A stretch of DNA of 24,596 bases from Apostichopus parvimensis (Eukaryota > Echinodermata > Holothuroidea > Aspidochirotida > Stichopodidae). How positions within the stretch are numbered: the first letter of the stretch is position 1; the number at the start of each line of letters is the position of its first letter. The notes beneath the pieces are model-generated. The model saw only the letters and a program-made list of their open reading frames with translations. It did no database searches and was not told the origin of the DNA. The position numbers and the translations under genes are program-made. Of the stretch, positions 19,489 through 24,596 are shown piece by piece. Where the stretch lies: positions 122,017 to 146,612 of the forward strand of contig KN883679.1 in assembly GCA_000934455.1 (NCBI GenBank), in the 5' to 3' direction.

Positions 19489-20097
19489 TTAAACTCATTT
19501 CAAGTGCAAACATTATTTAGAACCTGCATCCAAATGTTATCATCATCCTACGGGTATATACAACCAATTGAATCAAACCTTTTCCTGAATATCATATTTC
19601 TTACTTTCTTTTCTTCCCTTTTTTCATCTGCGGTTTATATAAAGAAATTGTAAATTATCAAATTCCAGATGTCTCTATAGCAGTTCTTTTTTTCTTTGTG
19701 TTTCGTTTCTGACGATCGTCTCTTTTTACTACTATCCTAAATTACAATCATACAGATGACATTCTAATAAATTGCAATGAGAACTGAGGGCCTTATGGAA
19801 TCAGGTAGTAGTATTGAATTGATGACTGAACTTAGCTGACAGCATTTTGAGTAGGGTACTGCATAGCAACAAACGTCATGGCTGAGAGAGAGATAACTTC
19901 AAAGATCAGTAGACTACCGAGTGACGTAGTATGGAAGTAGCTTACATCATCTTCTGTTCAACTTCATGCTGAACTTGTTGGGGACAGTCAGTAAAACACT
20001 TTTTGAATCGTTTCGCTGGATTTGTTTTTGTATTATTATTACCTAAACTAATATAAAAACCAACATTCATTTACCTATAAAACCATATTGTGAATTA
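19489..20097. other. Non-coding stretch with no recognised gene
   Basis: T-rich runs lie near 19600-19625 and 19685-19735. No ORF, RNA gene or repeat unit is recognised. Confidence 0.55.
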
Positions 20098-20135
20098 CAT
20101 TGTGCATAACCACTATATTCAAATTATGCACAATG
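20098..20135. repeat. Perfect 12 bp inverted repeat with 14-base loop
   Basis: CATTGTGCATAA (20098-20109) pairs without mismatch with TTATGCACAATG (20124-20135). It sits at the entry of the 127 bp array. The right arm belongs to the first array unit, while later units read TTATGTACAAAAGG and have lost the pairing. Confidence 0.9.
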
Positions 20136-20476
20136 GTTGCTTTAAGCACTGTGTGCTTGCACTGAACAAATTAACAGTCTCTTGCCTATGATAGAGAGGG
20201 TTCAAGTGAAAAAATTAATCTTGTAATATAAAGATATTCAGTATTCAAATTATGTACAAAAGGTTGCTTTGAGCACTGTGTGCTTGCACTGAACAATTAA
20301 CACAGTCTCTGGGCTATGATAGAGAGGGTGAAAGTGAAAAAATTAATATTGTGATATAAGGAATATTCAGTATTCAAATTATGTACAAAAGGCTGCTTTA
20401 AGCACTGTGTGCTTTCCCTGAATAAATTAACTCAGTTTCTGGGCTATGATATAGAGAGTGAAAGTTAAAAAAAAAA
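20117..20476 (+). repeat. Tandem array, about 127 bp unit, three copies
   Basis: Units start with ATTCAAATTATG at 20117, 20243 and 20372 (steps 126 and 129; the last is partial). Shared blocks are GGTTGCTTT, GCACTGTGTGCTT, CTGAACAA, GCTATGATAGAGAGGGT and AGTGAAAAAATTAAT. AAGCAC-TGT-GTGCTT is a perfect small hairpin in the first and third units and has one mismatch (GAGCAC) in the second. Confidence 0.93.
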
Positions 20477-22545
20477 TCTAGCACATGCATTATTTCAAAA
20501 TATAAACCTACCTCTAAACGTTTAATTGTCTGTAATTCCCAAAAAACAGTACAAGTATAGTATGTTCTGGTTCACACACATAAAACAGAGAACAATTTGG
20601 TAACCATGGTGACTGTGACTAACACCCACCATTTCTTAAATAAGATAGTTTCTGCAGTCCTCAACAAGATTGGAAAAGAACAGACAGACAAGTCAATTAG
20701 TAACACTAATGCAATTGAAAGCAATTTTGACACCTCGGTCTCCACGGTAATTGATAGTAAGGGGTTGATTTTTGTGGAAAACCAGCATAGTTTCGACTAA
20801 TGATTTCAGTTTCTGCATTCCCTCCGGACTCTGAGCTCATATTTTGACATTAGATATTGTGGAAGAGTGAGCAGGCGATGACACTAATGTTTTATTACGT
20901 ATGATCTCTCTTTCAACCTGTCATATTCTATGTTTCACATACAGTCATAATAGCCTAATGGTAGATTTTACCTAGAAGGAATTCACGATTTGAAACATTA
21001 TATATGATACAGCAAATATACATCCATCCTGCTGCCTACATGCTTATCATTTACAGTTCAGATGACATCGTTGACCATTATTTACCATGCACGTTCACAT
21101 TACTTGCATTTAATCGGCCCAATTTCCACTGTTATGCATCACTGTTCCATACCAGCACTAATTGAAGATAATTAAGTCACACAATAGAACCAGAAATCTG
21201 TACTTTCTCAGATGAGTCAATGGGGGAGTCTATGTAGATCTCCAAGTAAGAGACTATGTGTTGTGTACGTACAAACACACGTACATTATTGCACAGCATC
21301 ATGGTGCTTCTCAACTCACAGTCGGCATGTACAATTAACTGTACACATATTGCTTGTTTCAGTACACACACAACAAAGTACAGTTTTGAGCTAAGAAGCG
21401 TACTGCATCAGAAGTGTGCTGAAAGAAATATACATATATATTTACAGGCCTATATATCAGCACAGTGAATAACCTTCTGTGCAATTCTTCATGCTCTGTG
21501 ATTATATCAGGGTCTTTCTCATTCACAACCACAGAGATCAATATTTAGGATATCACAATATATAATTGCTTCATATCCACATTCTGATCTCAAAGATTTA
21601 TACAGGGAAAGGTTATTTAATTTTGCTGACAATGTAGTAAAAAACATCTATAGCGGGTAAACAACTTTAGGCCTAGGCCAGGCCAAGGCAGAATTCCTCA
21701 TCATTACAAACGTTCTAGACTTTGAGCTCATGATTCAATTAAAAAATATTACAGTGCATTTCATCACGTACAGGATGTAGAGAAGCTATAGTGAAATGTC
21801 TTCCGAAAGGCAACTAGGCATGAGCAGAAAATGAAGGTTATGTTTAGATTGATACTGTACGTTGTTAATGTCACAACAGATGTGAAAAAACCTTGAGAAA
21901 AGTGTTTCATTTTTCAAAACAAACATGTTGTACTCGACTCAACACCTATTTTGCATAAGAATAGAGAGAGGGGTTTTCCTTTTATTAAGAATGTTTCTAT
22001 GGTGCATCTGTACACAGCAACGACACAAAGGTTGGAGTATACTTTCAACAAATTGGTCCATCAGAGAAGACGGTTACCAAGGTGATTGAAAATTTGTAAT
22101 CACTGAGATGTGGGTAGACTTGGGGCTTAATTACACACATAAATTTAAGCATCACCCCCTCCCCCTCCCCCAAAGAGGGTGGATCTTGGCACTGTCCTCC
22201 TCCTCCTTCGAATATATCATCTGTATAGACACCAAGTTTGTGGTTACCAATGGAGTGTAAATTTGCTTGCTGCTCTATCAAAGCTAAGCAGTGTATCATG
22301 AGATGCAGTGCAAAAGTTATAAGAAATCATTCACACTAACCCGCTAGGTAAGATGGATGTTATGCACCATGACCGTGCATTTGCGAATGGTCTTAATCCA
22401 TCCATGAAAGTATATTGATAACCATGATATTAAATAGTTTCATGATCTATGTATGCCACAGTATATAAATAGATGTACCTAAATTTCAAGTTTCACCACG
22501 GATGCGACTTGTTCTTGTTACCAAGACACACAGTGACACAGGATC
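20477..22545. other. Non-coding stretch with no recognised gene
   Basis: Short open frames at 20597-20800 and 21177-21541 overlap on both strands, are AT-rich, and match no family. A C-rich tract lies at about 22155-22171. Nothing else is recognised. Confidence 0.5.
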
Positions 22546-22935
22546 ATTATAATCATAGGCATAGGAGCCTAATTTGATTGGGGGGGCTGTAACGACTTGC
22601 CCGAAAAATATAACCAAAATTTTTTGCGTTCCCACGTGTTCAACATGTTAATGTGCATCTCATATAGGCATTCATCGGTTATAACATCACATGCCAATAA
22701 CATACAATCATTTTCCGTGTTATTACCCTTCCATCTATGGTTAGAATTATTGGGCAAGTCGTTACAATAATGATGATAATAATAATATAAATTTAACCAT
22801 TGAAAAACACATTGCAAATTATTCTTCTTTCAGTAGGTGCCCGAAAAATTCTCAGAATATTGCCCGAATTTTCACAAAAATTTTGGTTGGGGGCTGCAGC
22901 CCCCCCCCCATGCCTCCTACGCCTTTGATTATAAT
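22546..22935 (+). mobile_element. MITE, copy 2, GGCGTAG(G/T)AG-ended
   Basis: Same element and orientation as 9991-10360, roughly 85% alike by eye. The left end is TTATAATCATAGGCATAGGA and the right end CCTCCTACGCCTTTGATTAT. TTATAA lies at 22547-22552 and 22929-22934. Copy 2 is about 20 bp longer near the right end, where GGGGGCTGCAGCCCCC (22889-22904) is a perfect 16 bp palindrome formed by the subterminal G- and C-runs; copy 1 has lost it. There is no transposase ORF. A minus-strand frame through it (22569-22817) is a by-product. Confidence 0.9.
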
Positions 22936-24596
22936 GTCAGAACAGCGCATGCATCTAGTACTGGGGCAGTTTACTCGATTACTCTCAAACCAGCTTGTTT
23001 TGATTCGCTCTAAAAGATTGGCATATATACTGTGGTAAAGTGTTCTTAAGTGTGCCTGGTACAGTTGTACCTGTGTCGATGTCAATCAACAAATGTATTG
23101 GCCCCACAGTTATATTCTTCAAGTTAGATGTACATATAATTAAGTGTACCATCACTCTGTTTACTTACACCCAGCACACCCTTGTCACTGGGCTGTTTGT
23201 CTTAGAGCTTAGGAAGATTGTTACCTTTGGACAGAGCAATTGTAAAAACAAGTTGCATTAAAAGGGTACACAGTGACAAGTGTAACGCTCCTCTGTGGTA
23301 GCTGCACTAGTCCATAGGACCACTGTAACATGTTTTTAGGATGGACTGATTCTGTGTTATCAAATATTAGCTGAGGAAGCTGTGGTTTACATTAGTGCTT
23401 AAAGATCAGACCAATGTAAATCATGGCTTGTCTGTTTTGGAAGCCTTACAGTCTCTTGATGATGAGTGGAAAGGTATCAGTGAGGTGTAATGATTGACAC
23501 ACTGGAAACCTTAAAGTATAGGAAACAATTATAGAAAGAAAAGTACAACTTGCTATGGGAATACTGAAATATTTAGAACTAAAAAAACTTTGTTACATTG
23601 TCTTAAATCCACATGGTATACTGTGTACAGGTATGCACTGTACATAGGCCCAAAGAATTTTTTCCTCAGTATACCACCTTCAGTTTTTAGAACAAATTCG
23701 GATGAAACTAAAGCTCCCAGTGATTTCGATGAAGAGGTGTAACATTATCAACGAACATACACTATGGAATACTCATGTAATTAGGTGTCAAAGAATGAAT
23801 TTACACTTTTCATAGAAAATATGAATGAATAATGCCTGCATTAGTGTATAAGAAAGGAAGAACAATTTTCCAACTTATTTTGTGAAGATGACAACATTTT
23901 GTTCTTTTAGGTGAGGCAAGCATACCTAAGTCACTTTGAAGCTACATTGATATTGTGTTGATTTTTTTTACTATCCACCATGCTATGTCTGTTGACATAA
24001 CATTGTGACTATCTGACTATGCTAAGAGTAACATCCCAAATAGATTTTCTTTTCCATGGTAAATAAACAGCAAGGAAATTCTACTTGCTTGTCTATAGTT
24101 CAATCTCTCATAGCCTAAAGGGAATTTCCCTTTTACTGTGTCCATAACAGACATTTGCTGCTTGCATTATTTTCCACACTTGCAGGTGCTAAAACTATCG
24201 TGCTTTCGAGTTTTAGGCAGACTGCTGCTTGATACTTAAAGAGCTTGCATGATTTCTGAAGATGTTTGTTCTTCACGATATCAATTAAGGTCCAACTTTA
24301 GACAGTATATTAAAATACAACATGTTACATACAATAGTGGCAGTGAAAATGAAATTACCAGATCCTGCCAACCACTTAAACGTGTAAACATAAAGATTTC
24401 CAAGAAAAAGAATGGTAAATTAACAAAAGTCAAAAAAAAACTGATCGATTTAACATTAAAATATCCACAACACCATACATGTAAATTTATCTGCATACTT
24501 TGTTAACTGGTTTAGGTATTTGAATGAAGACACATAAATCTGTGAGTCTCACAGTAGAAAAAAATTGCTAACTCATAGATCTCAAAATAAACTTCT
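22936..24596. other. Non-coding stretch with no recognised gene
   Basis: A weak inverted pair, CTTGTCACTG near 23178 and CAGTGACAAG near 23272, flanks about 80 bp. A lysine-rich 85-codon frame at 24249-24506 comes from A-rich DNA and matches no family. No other content is recognised. Confidence 0.5.

Noticed and set aside
22569-22817. 82-codon minus-strand frame
   Set aside because: It lies wholly inside MITE copy 2 and is not open at the same place in copy 1.
24249-24506. 85-codon lysine-rich plus-strand frame
   Set aside because: It arises from A-rich DNA, has a facing open frame on the other strand, and matches no family.

Overview
The window looks like non-coding DNA from an animal genome, most likely a marine invertebrate; an echinoderm would fit but is not proven. 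It is AT-rich on both strands, has no long open reading frame or operon-like packing, and is filled with short non-autonomous DNA transposons, a decayed LINE, and several tandem arrays with 80-145 bp units. The TGACCTTTGACCT-type tandem repeat and the GGCGTAGGAGGC-ended MITE resemble repeats I associate with marine invertebrate genomes. I see no complete host gene, no rRNA or intact tRNA gene, and no CRISPR array.

Layout. Positions 1-2790 hold an ATCGG-motif repeat and a long, near-perfect inverted repeat (873-1502) built from TGAATGCAAA/TTGCATTCA units, with a diverged flank (718-872). A foldback MITE lies at 3012-3213, with a decayed relative just upstream (2791-2866). From 3214 to 7601 nothing is recognisable except two tiny tandem repeats. 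An array of about 110 bp units follows (7602-7914), with a degenerate outlier (8001-8097). A 5'-truncated LINE lies on the minus strand (8870-9579): the C-terminal tail of its reverse-transcriptase ORF and a 3' UTR with a hairpin. Two same-orientation copies of one roughly 370-390 bp MITE sit 12.5 kb apart (9991-10360 and 22546-22935). A different MITE with GGCCCGGTCACA ends and TA flanks lies at 12010-12416.

The second half carries a 73 bp duplication (12689-12834), a seven-copy array of about 84 bp (13088-13668), a weak tRNA-like or SINE relic (minus, about 14070-14140), a roughly 141 bp array whose units carry a ladder of TGACCT half-sites (16325-17003), a 38 bp duplication (19415-19488) and a roughly 127 bp array (20117-20476) preceded by a perfect 12 bp stem. 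A short motif resembling a splice donor (GAGACAGGTAAGTGAGG-like) recurs at 3201, 11721, 15333 and 19255.

The only coding candidates are weak: an unrecognised open frame at 15463-15705 that could be a terminal exon, and a 100-nt open segment at 18717-18816 between plausible splice sites. The window is best read as intergenic or intronic repeat-rich DNA. No new gene system is demonstrated. The observations most worth testing are the long hairpin, the nuclear-receptor-type half-site ladder and the dispersed donor-like motif.
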